DNA of 54,308 nt, from assembly GCA_963696325.1 (NCBI GenBank), contig CAVOJV010000051.1, forward strand, positions 1 to 54,308, read 5' to 3'. Positions within the stretch are counted from its first letter, which is position 1; each line of letters starts with the position of its first letter. The notes under the pieces were generated by a model. It saw nothing but the letters and a program-made list of their open reading frames with translations, was not told the origin of the DNA and made no database searches. The DNA comes from CAVOJV01 sp963696325 (GTDB lineage: Bacteria; Pseudomonadota; Gammaproteobacteria; Competibacterales; Competibacteraceae). Positions 17,722 to 24,660 of this stretch are shown in pieces. The position numbers and the translations under genes are program-made.

Positions 17722-17985
17722 TTATCGCCACTCGCCGTGCGTGCCGCGATACTGATCCCCAAAATAGTCGGGACGATTTTGCCGCCACGCCTCCCGCCGT
17801 TCACGGCGTTCGCCGATCTCAATGCCAAAGCGGACACAGGCTCGACGATCACCTTCATCACAGGCTTCGCGGAGCTGGTGCAGGTAGTGTCTACGACCCC
17901 CGCCATCTCCCCAACCATGGGCTTGCGCTACGCCACTGGTCAGGAGCAGGGTTACCGCCGCCATTTTCAGATACCGTGATAACAT
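17722..17985 (-). CDS. Small exported protein of unknown function (87 aa)
   Basis: The protein starts with a good signal peptide (MLSRYLKMAAVTLLLTSGVAQA, cleavage expected after AQA). The mature part is about 65 residues and very charged: HQLREACDEGDRRACVRFGI, then EIGERRERREAWRQNRPDYF. Two Cys residues in the motif CDEGDRRACVRFG could form a disulfide in the periplasm. I recall similar LREACD.GDR.ACVRFGI.IGE proteins in gammaproteobacteria, all uncharacterised. It lies alone, reading toward the IS block. Confidence 0.65.
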   Translation of the reverse strand: MLSRYLKMAAVTLLLTSGVAQAHGWGDGGGRRHYLHQLREACDEGDRRACVRFGIEIGERRERREAWRQNRPDYFGDQYRGTHGEWR

Positions 17986-18231
17986 TGCTATGTACTCCCG
18001 TCGATGTTGCGAATCACCGGATGCTAGACCGTACTCTTAGCCCCCAAGGCTCACTGAGAATGGCTACCGCTGATCTGGTGTGGGGTAATTATCGAGGGGA
18101 GTCCCTGAATGGGAACTTAACCAGGCACGCTCAAGCAATGGGATTTTTATAGATACCGTCGGCCCTTGACCGTGCTACTGGGCATTCCCAGTATTTCGCC
18201 TGTATATAAAACCACCCGGACAACAGCAAGT

Positions 18232-19431
18232 ATGAACGTCATCTCCTTCACACCGCCAACGCGTGTCCTAATGGGGCCTGGCCCATCCAACGTCCCTCCG
18301 AGGGTGCTTGAGGCCCTGGGCGCCCCAACCATAGGCCACTTGGACCCGGAGTTCATCCGCATGATGGATGAGGTCAAGGTGCTCTTGCAGTATGCCTTCC
18401 AGACCCAAAATGCCCTCACTCTACCGGTGTCCGCTCCGGGTTCGGCAGGCATGGAAACCTGTTTCGTCAATCTGGTACAGCCCGATGACAAGGTGGTGGT
18501 TTGCCGCAACGGGGTGTTCGGTGGCCGTATGGTTGAGAACGTGTCGCGCACTGGCGGTATCCCCGTCATCGTTGACGACGCCTGGGGCAAGCCCGTGGAC
18601 CCGCAGAAGCTCGAAGACGCCCTCAAGGCTAACCCGGACGCAAGTCTGGTGGCCTTCGTGCACGCCGAGACCTCCACCGGCGCTTGTTCGGATGTGCAAA
18701 CCCTGGTGGATATCGCACACCACCACGGTTGCCTGACCATCGTGGATGCCGTTACCGCGCTGGGTGGCTCACCCCTGAAAGTAGATGACTGGGGCGTGGA
18801 TGCCATTTATTCGGGTACCCAGAAATGCCTGTCCTGCGTGCCGGGCCTCGCGCCCGTCAGTTTCAACGCGGCAGCAGTAGAGCGGACGAAGCAACGCCAA
18901 CGACCAGTCCAGAGCTGGTTTATGGATCTTAACCTGGTCATGGGCTACTGGGGCAGCGAGGCCAAACGCGCCTATCATCATACCGCCCCCGTCAATGCGC
19001 TCTATTCGCTGCATGAAGCCTTGCTGATGCTGCAAGAGGAGGGCCTGGAAAACGCCTGGGCGCGGCATCGCCACCACCATCTGGCGTTGCGGGCGGGTCT
19101 CGAAGCCCTAGGTATCCGCTTCGTGGTGGACGAACCGTATCGCCTGCCCCAACTCAACGCCGTCCATGTGCCGGAAGGTGTTGACGATGCGTTGGTGCGC
19201 CGCCGCCTGCTCGATGAATACAACCTGGAAATCGGCGCGGGGCTAGGCAATCTGGCCGGCAAGGCGTGGCGGATCGGGCTGATGGGTTATACCAGCCGGG
19301 AGGAGAACGTGTTGCTGTGCCTGCGGGCGCTGGATGCTATCCTGGCCAATATTGGCGCCAATCCCAATCCAGGCGCCGCCGAGGCGGTGGCGCGAGCGTT
19401 TTATGACCGCACGGTGGACAAGGTTGGTTGA
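18232..19431 (+). CDS. Serine/alanine-glyoxylate aminotransferase (class V, PLP)
   Basis: The protein of 399 residues is a class V aminotransferase of the AGXT/SGAT type: start region LMGPGPSNVPPRVLEALGAP, TLPVSAPGSAGMETCFVNLV, CRNGVFGGRMVENVSRTGG, FVHAETSTGACSDVQTLVDI, VDAVTALGGSPLKVDDWGVD and the PLP lysine in YSGTQKCLSCVPGLAPVSF. C-terminal LGNLAGKAWRIGLMGYTSR binds substrate carboxylate. It transfers an amino group to glyoxylate, making glycine, in photorespiratory or serine-cycle-like metabolism. The start at 18232 (MNVISFTPPTRVLMGPG) fits the family; an in-frame codon at 18166 would add 22 residues without similarity. Ribosome site is weak. Confidence 0.9.
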   Translation: MNVISFTPPTRVLMGPGPSNVPPRVLEALGAPTIGHLDPEFIRMMDEVKVLLQYAFQTQNALTLPVSAPGSAGMETCFVNLVQPDDKVVVCRNGVFGGRMVENVSRTGGIPVIVDDAWGKPVDPQKLEDALKANPDASLVAFVHAETSTGACSDVQTLVDIAHHHGCLTIVDAVTALGGSPLKVDDWGVDAIYSGTQKCLSCVPGLAPVSFNAAAVERTKQRQRPVQSWFMDLNLVMGYWGSEAKRAYHHTAPVNALYSLHEALLMLQEEGLENAWARHRHHHLALRAGLEALGIRFVVDEPYRLPQLNAVHVPEGVDDALVRRRLLDEYNLEIGAGLGNLAGKAWRIGLMGYTSREENVLLCLRALDAILANIGANPNPGAAEAVARAFYDRTVDKVG

Positions 19432-19802
19432 ATTAGGCGGATACAGTAGGTTCGTCGCAGTAATGCCTAGTCATTTCCTTTCTCACTGCCTGGGCTGAAT
19501 AACCAGAGCTTAGACCGACCGACAGCCCCGCAGCAGGCGATTGTCGAAATACAGGCAGACCTCGGGCGCTGGATGCTCCGCCGCGATCAGCATTGAGGTG
19601 AGGAGATTCTCCCTGGCGTCGTTTCTAATCTCGCAGAGCGCCAAAGCAAAACGCGGCATGAACAAAGATGGTGCCGAGTCGGCGTTCGCGCGTGTATTCT
19701 TCGAGTTGCCCCTTGCTATCGAAGTGCGGCACGGCATTAGCGACACACCCCGTTGACCCTAAGCATCACCGCCGGCTCTCTGGTCTGACAGCATTTCGTC
19801 GG
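19432..19802. other. Gap with a possible broken small exported-protein gene
   Basis: No confident gene. On the minus strand, 19510-19746 reads ARENLLTSMLIAAEH and PEVCLYFDNRLLRGCRSV, which resembles the tail of small secreted proteins ending 'LLT..L.A...V.LY.D..C'. Its N-terminal half in this frame is not signal-like, so a frameshift or truncation would be needed. I leave it uncalled. Confidence 0.3.
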
Positions 19803-20618
19803 CTACGAGTGGGTATCGAAATAATCGTCCGAAGGAGAAGTAAAGCTGGAATCATTCGGCATGGCCATAAAGGCCGACCAGTACTCGGTCTGGTCATGAA
19901 AACACGCCATCCTGGTCATGATGATGGTGAGTTCCGCTTTAAGCCTTTCCACGCGCGCGAGCAGATCGTGAAGTTCCAGGGCGGTATCGGCGACCTGCTT
20001 GCACTTCTGAGCGGCTATCACGGCGAAGCGGGTGGTCACCAGTCTTACCCTGAGGTACAGCAGGTCGTTGGGGACCGTGGTGTCGCGCTTTTTCAAATGG
20101 TTTTCATGGGTATCCAGCTTGCCGGGTTGTTTACCAAGCAGATAGGCCTCAAGACCCACCACGCGGGAAATCATCATGCTGAGATGGTTCTCCGTGGAAA
20201 TGGGGTGCGCCATGATTCCCAGTGCCTTAACCTTGTCATCCAGGGTCCGCTGATACTCGGTAATTTTCGCAAGCAAAGTATCCATGCCGTTGCTGGTCTC
20301 GGTCATCTCGACGTTCAGCGCTTCCGCTTCCAACTGCAGCCTCTCCAGGAAGGGTTCCAGTTGCTGCTTCAAGATTTTTTCCAGCGCCAGGGATACAAAC
20401 TGGTCCCATAAGGTATCGGCTGGAACGCGGATGGGATCGATACGCGAGCGCAGGCTCACGATGGTTTCTTCAAATGCCCGCATTTTTTGATGGTGTTCAT
20501 GCCGATCCTGCTCGGACCATATTTGTTCCAACTGCCTTTCTTGTTCGGCGAGAGATGGCCCGTAGGCCTCTTCGCCACCGTCACTGGGTGTGTCCATATC
20601 TGCCATCTTTATGTCCAT
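19803..20618 (-). CDS. Coiled-coil protein of unknown function, divergent from receiver gene
   Basis: The 271-residue protein has no signal peptide or membrane helix. It is almost entirely helical with heptad-like spacing: GPSLAEQERQLEQIWSEQDR, MRAFEETIVSLRSRIDPIRV, FVSLALEKILKQQLEPFLER, LQLEAEALNVEMTETSNGMD, TLLAKITEYQRTLDDKVKAL, and AVIAAQKCKQVADTALELHD. The C-terminus (SSFTSPSDDYFDTHS) is acidic and loose. I do not recognise a family. AAGG lies 10 bases before the ATG at 20618. It is transcribed away from a membrane-anchored receiver protein whose tail is also a long helical coil, so the two may work together; this is inference from position only. Confidence 0.65.
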   Translation of the reverse strand: MDIKMADMDTPSDGGEEAYGPSLAEQERQLEQIWSEQDRHEHHQKMRAFEETIVSLRSRIDPIRVPADTLWDQFVSLALEKILKQQLEPFLERLQLEAEALNVEMTETSNGMDTLLAKITEYQRTLDDKVKALGIMAHPISTENHLSMMISRVVGLEAYLLGKQPGKLDTHENHLKKRDTTVPNDLLYLRVRLVTTRFAVIAAQKCKQVADTALELHDLLARVERLKAELTIIMTRMACFHDQTEYWSAFMAMPNDSSFTSPSDDYFDTHS

Positions 20619-20762
20619 GATGACTACCTTATAATAGTTATACTAGTGAACCCAAGCTATATATATACCGTGTTGAAGCCGTGCGCCGCTCTTCAGGGAT
20701 TGCAGGTCACAGTATCTTTACTTTATCAATAGTAACGGATTCCAAGGCCATAGGAGGCCAGC
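20619..20762. promoter_or_regulatory. Divergent AT-rich promoter region
   Basis: This 144-base region separates the coiled-coil gene (minus) from the receiver gene (plus) and must carry both promoters. It contains TATAAT-like stretches (CCTTATAATAGTTATACTAG at 20627-20646, and TATATATA at 20658-20666). No -35 element has ideal spacing, so no exact promoter is called. The plus-strand gene has a strong ribosome site, TAGGAGGCCAGC, just before its ATG. Confidence 0.4.
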
Positions 20763-21854
20763 ATGAAAATTGAAAAGGCGTTAGTCGTCGATGACTCTAA
20801 AGTTGCCCACCTCACTCTGCGCAAGTTGCTCACGGAACGCCGCATCGAGGTCGATTGGGTCGGTTCCGGCGAAGATGCAATCGCCTATATGCAAAGACAA
20901 CAGCCAGACATAATCTTCATGGATGTCATGATGCCAGGTATGGATGGATTCGAGACTACCCATGCCATCACCAACAATCCCGCGATCACCGCGCCCCCGG
21001 TGATTATATGTTCCGCTAATTCGACCGATGAGGATAAGCAAAACGCCCAATTTAGTGGGGCGATTGGCTTTTTGTCAAAGCCCTATACGCCCGCGCAGAT
21101 GGACCAGGTACTTACCATGGTTCGTGGGTTGTCGGCGCCAGCGATGCCAAAAATCGCGACGCCGGTAGCGAGCACCACGCCGCCATCTGTCAGGCCAACC
21201 GCGGCGCATCCGGTTGCTCCGCCGCCTGTCACACGGCCACCCGCTCCCGTGCCAAGTCAGGCTGTCATGACGGCGGCGGATCTGGAACGCAACGCCGGGG
21301 AGATAGCCAGAGCGGTGGCCGAGAAAGTCGCCAGGGAAGTGGCGCAGGCTACGGTGCAGCAAGCGGCGCGGCCACTGGCCGAGGAGGCCGGGCGGAAGGC
21401 GGCGCAGGCGGCGGTGCAGGCAGCGTTGGAGGCGGCCAAAAAAGCAGCCGTGGATATCGCCAGGGTTACCGCCAACGAGGCTGCCCGGACCGTATCGGAA
21501 AAGGTCGCCCGCGAAGTCAGTCAGGATACTGCGCATAAGGCCGCTGTGCGTGGTCTGGTGGAAGGCCGGGAAGACTTGCTCAGAAGAGTAGACGAACAAG
21601 TCGCTAATGCCGTGCGGGATGCCCTGGCGCGCGCCCTGGCCGGCAAGGAATTCAAACAGCAACTGGCGCAGATCGCCAAGGAGGCCATCCTGCCTAAGGC
21701 GGAAGCGGCGGCGCAAGAGGCTTTGGCCGGCGCGGTCCAGAATTCTGCCGCGCCGGTGGCTGATGCCCTCAAGCAGGCCAAGTTGGCTACCACCATTAGT
21801 ATCATCGCCACGATTGTCGCCGTGGGGGCTCTAACTCTGCACTTTCTGCTATGA
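20763..21854 (+). CDS. Response-regulator receiver with long Ala-rich coil and C-terminal membrane anchor
   Basis: The 363-residue protein starts with a complete receiver domain: acidic pair in ALVVDDSKVAHLTLRKLL, phospho-acceptor Asp54 in IIFMDVMMPGMDGFETTHAI, Ser in VIICSANSTDEDK and Lys in GFLSKPYTPAQMD. A Pro/Thr linker (residues 125-165, STTPPSVRPTAAHPVAPPPV) leads to about 165 residues of Ala/Glu/Lys/Arg-rich amphipathic helix (ARAVAEKVAREVAQATVQQA, AAQAAVQAALEAAKKAAVDI). The end is a hydrophobic helix TTISIIATIVAVGALTLHFL with no charged tail, i.e. a tail anchor. The protein would place a receiver in the cytoplasm on a stalk fixed to the membrane. No DNA-binding or enzyme output is present. 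No kinase gene adjoins it; the divergent coiled-coil gene is the only neighbour. Confidence 0.85.
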   Translation: MKIEKALVVDDSKVAHLTLRKLLTERRIEVDWVGSGEDAIAYMQRQQPDIIFMDVMMPGMDGFETTHAITNNPAITAPPVIICSANSTDEDKQNAQFSGAIGFLSKPYTPAQMDQVLTMVRGLSAPAMPKIATPVASTTPPSVRPTAAHPVAPPPVTRPPAPVPSQAVMTAADLERNAGEIARAVAEKVAREVAQATVQQAARPLAEEAGRKAAQAAVQAALEAAKKAAVDIARVTANEAARTVSEKVAREVSQDTAHKAAVRGLVEGREDLLRRVDEQVANAVRDALARALAGKEFKQQLAQIAKEAILPKAEAAAQEALAGAVQNSAAPVADALKQAKLATTISIIATIVAVGALTLHFLL

Positions 21855-21889
21855 GCCGCAACAGAATTTGCTGATTTCCCCGCTTTAAT

Positions 21890-21910
21890 CCTCCCCCGCG
21901 CAGGGGGAGG
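21890..21910. terminator. Bidirectional hairpin between convergent genes
   Basis: CCTCCCCC GCG(C)A GGGGGAGG forms a stem of eight G/C pairs between the receiver gene stop (21854) and the EI-like gene stop (21936). T-rich tracts are weak (GTTTTTC at 21931 for the plus direction; TTAAAGC for the minus direction), so it may slow polymerase rather than end transcription fully. Confidence 0.55.
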
Positions 21911-21935
21911 CAAGCTAGGTGGACAAGGTTGTTTT

Positions 21936-23420
21936 TCAAGGAGCGGGGGTAGTGGCGAAGAACTTATCGAGTTCGTGCTCCACGGTGGCCCTGATGGCTG
22001 GCGGATAGTTGCCAAGCACCCAGTTCTTATACACGTTAAGCGATTTTTCTTTAGCTCCTGTTGCAAGCGACTCCGCTGCCAGTAATTGCACCTGCTTCAC
22101 CCGCGCGGCCGCCACCGATGGGGTGACCCGGTAGGTGAACAACAGCGGGGCAAGGATTGGGTCGGCGCCCGCCTGTCCCAGCATGAAGACACGGGTGCCT
22201 GTGGCATGGCATTGTGAAGCAGACTCCAGAATTTGCCGCACTATCGAAAAATCGTGCTCGTCGTAGAGGCCGCGTAGATAGTTTGCCATCTCGGCGTCCG
22301 TTTCCTCGGTATGCGCATCGCGGCCTAGCGCGATGGTGAATTGAGTGAGATCGTTGGTGCCGATGCCGATCATGTGGGGGGGCTGTCCAAACTCGGCCGC
22401 GAACGCCGACAGCCACAGGCGATTGTTCTGGGACGCCGCGGGTTGCTCGATTTCCCAGCCGAAGGTGATCTGGTGGGGCGCGTCCGAGCCCGGTCGACGC
22501 AGATTCAAGCCGCTCTCGATGAGAATGTCCACGGTCGTCTTGATCTGCGAATAATGCGATACCAATGGCAGAATCAAGCCGATCTGGCCGCCCCGTTCGT
22601 CCAGAACCTCCCTGATTGCCTGGCAGAGCAGCCTGATCGTCTCGCCGCCGCTGCCAACGCAACGACGGATGCCACGGTTACCCATGGGTTCATCTAGGCG
22701 GCGCGCGATGTCCAGGGTGCGCACAATCACCTCCCGCGCACCAAAGCGCTCCACGGCTTCCGCTACCACTTGTCGGAAACCCGCTTTGAGAAGATGGCTG
22801 GTCCTCCCGTCCTTGGCGATCAGGTACAGCGCATCGGCCTCATTGCCGCTCTCCCGTTCGAGCAGTTGTCGCCAGGTACTGCCGTTATCCAGCCGGGCGT
22901 CGAGGTGGAGGGCCAGCGTCTTGACCGCGGCAAACTCGGTTCGCATCAGGCCTATGCCGGCCGCCTCCACGGCGGCGGCTTCAGCGAGTCCCGACGGGTA
23001 GCCCACGTTCACATAAACGGTGGGCGCGGCCGGGGGGTTGTTCACGGCTGGCAGAACCGGTGACGCTTCGGCTGGCACGGGCCTGCCCTCATAAACGTTA
23101 CCACTACCGGCGTCAACCGTCACTAACCGGCCGGCGAGGTTATCTATTTTTCCAATGCCGGCCAGGGTGGGAACGCCAGCCTCGGTGGCGAGGATAAGCG
23201 GATGATAATTTTTGCCGCCTTCCGCCATCAGCAATGCCGCGGCGCCATGCTCCACGATGAACGCCGCCCGGAACAGAGGCGTTTGGTGACGGTCATAAAC
23301 GATGGCCCCAGACAGCGGTTCCGGATTCTCGAGAAAATCGTCATTCCATTCCAGAATAGTTCCAGTCGCCATGGCTGAGGTTCCCTGGGTGCCCAGGGCA
23401 AGTATCTTTGGTGATGTCAT
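21936..23420 (-). CDS. PEP-utilizing enzyme-like protein (EI/PpsA C-terminal half) without catalytic Cys
   Basis: The first 100 residues form the swivelling phospho-histidine domain of PEP-utilizing enzymes (TSAMATGTILEW, and His73 in AEGGKNYHPLILATEAGVPT). Residues about 130-480 are the PEP-binding TIM barrel: EAAGIGLMRTEFAAVKTL, EVIVRTLDIARRLDEPMGNR, GIRRC, GLILPLVSHYSQIKTTVDIL, FGWEIEQPAA, IGIGTNDLTQFTIALGRDAH. In EI and PpsA the barrel ends with an active-site Cys (MCGE or ICGQ); here it is FMLGQAGADPILAP, Leu in that place. There is no ATP-grasp, HPr-binding or GAF domain. It may be a regulatory or altered phosphotransfer protein. Start 23420 has AGGA nine bases upstream; an in-frame codon at 23465 is weaker. 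Confidence 0.75.
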   Translation of the reverse strand: MTSPKILALGTQGTSAMATGTILEWNDDFLENPEPLSGAIVYDRHQTPLFRAAFIVEHGAAALLMAEGGKNYHPLILATEAGVPTLAGIGKIDNLAGRLVTVDAGSGNVYEGRPVPAEASPVLPAVNNPPAAPTVYVNVGYPSGLAEAAAVEAAGIGLMRTEFAAVKTLALHLDARLDNGSTWRQLLERESGNEADALYLIAKDGRTSHLLKAGFRQVVAEAVERFGAREVIVRTLDIARRLDEPMGNRGIRRCVGSGGETIRLLCQAIREVLDERGGQIGLILPLVSHYSQIKTTVDILIESGLNLRRPGSDAPHQITFGWEIEQPAASQNNRLWLSAFAAEFGQPPHMIGIGTNDLTQFTIALGRDAHTEETDAEMANYLRGLYDEHDFSIVRQILESASQCHATGTRVFMLGQAGADPILAPLLFTYRVTPSVAAARVKQVQLLAAESLATGAKEKSLNVYKNWVLGNYPPAIRATVEHELDKFFATTPAP

Positions 23421-23746
23421 TGGGATCGTTCCTGTTGCTGCATCCGGTTTGAATGGATATAGCATGCGGCACGGTCACCTGCAGAACTTCGCCAGTTTTG
23501 CGGGGGGAGAGTTGGCGGCGTCCTGCTTGAGAAGCCGGCGTCTATAGACCTTGCGCCTCGGCTGCGAGCGGACATCGCCCAGGGCCTTATTCGCGGTTGG
23601 GCCGGCGTTATCTTTTGTACAATTACAGCGCGATCCAGCCATTTTTGAGATAATTAATTTTTTTCGTTATTTGTGTTACTGGCGTTGACCGCCACCGTGT
23701 ATCTGCCAGGAACCCACTTCATCATCTAAGGGCGGCTAACGATATT
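23421..23746. other. Divergent intergenic region
   Basis: About 325 bases separate the EI-like gene (minus) from the NYN-domain gene (plus). The stretch 23640-23680 is AT-rich (TTTTTGAGATAATTAATTTT) and likely holds promoter elements. TTGACC at 23680 is a -35-like word, but a matching -10 is not evident. No RNA gene or repeat was seen. Confidence 0.35.
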
Positions 23747-24586
23747 ATGACAAGCGCCATGAAATCTCACTCGAATGTGGGTGTCTATGTGGATGCAGCC
23801 AATATTTCCCGCAATGGTGGTCAACGCATGCAATACGATGTGCTGCGTGAATTCGCCTGTCGCGACCATGCCGAGGCGCTCCGCCTCAACGTTTACCTTT
23901 CCTATGATGAAGAGCGCGCAGAGACCAGCATGACTTACCGGGAAAAGGCTCGCTCCTACCAGTCTGCGCTGAGGGAAATTGGCTATAAAGTCATCGAGAA
24001 GCGGGTCAAGTGGTTCGAGGATGAAGCCGGTAATCGCTACGGGAAGGCCAACGCCGACCTGGATATGGCGGTGGACGTGCTGTTGCAGTCGGAAAACCTG
24101 GATCGGGTTTTGCTGGTTACCGGCGATGGGGATTTCGTGCAGGTGGTGCGCGCCTTGCAAAACAAGGGCTGCCGGGTGGAAGTGCTGGCCTTTGATAACA
24201 TTTCCGAGGAGTTGCGACGGGAAGCGGATATGTTTGTTTCCGGGTACCTGGTGCCAGGGCTGCTGCCGACACGAGGTGATGATTACTTTGCTCCGTTCTG
24301 GGGTGAGATGGGTTCCAGGGTGCGGGGTTATTGTTATCACCACGACGATAACAAAAGTTTCGGGTTTATGCGTTTTCTGGTAAAGCTGTCCCCCTCTCTT
24401 TGGAAGACGGACTCTCGGGACAGTGATTCGCCCTACCGCACGGCGTTCTTTCATGATTCCAGTCTGCCAGAGGGGTTTAACGTCATGAAATTACCGTCGC
24501 GCACCTATATCTTTGAGTTCACGCTGGCCGAACCCAACGGCAAACAGCCAGTCGCCACGGATATCGTCCTGGTGCATCCGTTGTAG
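23747..24586 (+). CDS. NYN-domain (LabA-like PIN) ribonuclease fused to a cold-shock-like domain
   Basis: Residues 8-165 are a NYN/LabA domain with the conserved acidic residues of PIN-like nucleases: VGVYVDAANISRNGGQRMQY, YGKANADLDMAVDVLLQS and RVLLVTGDGDFVQVVRALQN, plus NISEELRREADMFVSGYLV. Residues about 185-279 resemble a divergent cold-shock OB fold: VRGYCYHHDDNKSFGFMRFL (the aromatic RNA-binding strand), TAFFHDSSLPEGF and RTYIFEFTLAEPNGKQPVAT. The fusion suggests an RNA-binding ribonuclease, possibly RNA turnover under stress. Length 279 residues. Start 23747 (ATG) is 12 bases after AAGGGCGG; a second ATG at 23759 is possible. The gene is monocistronic with Prc downstream by about 75 bases. 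Confidence 0.78.
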   Translation: MTSAMKSHSNVGVYVDAANISRNGGQRMQYDVLREFACRDHAEALRLNVYLSYDEERAETSMTYREKARSYQSALREIGYKVIEKRVKWFEDEAGNRYGKANADLDMAVDVLLQSENLDRVLLVTGDGDFVQVVRALQNKGCRVEVLAFDNISEELRREADMFVSGYLVPGLLPTRGDDYFAPFWGEMGSRVRGYCYHHDDNKSFGFMRFLVKLSPSLWKTDSRDSDSPYRTAFFHDSSLPEGFNVMKLPSRTYIFEFTLAEPNGKQPVATDIVLVHPL

Positions 24587-24660
24587 TTTTCGCGTATGGT
24601 TAAATTATATTTCAAGTAATTTTAATGGAAAACCCTAGTAGGAATAGCAGGCTTCATATC

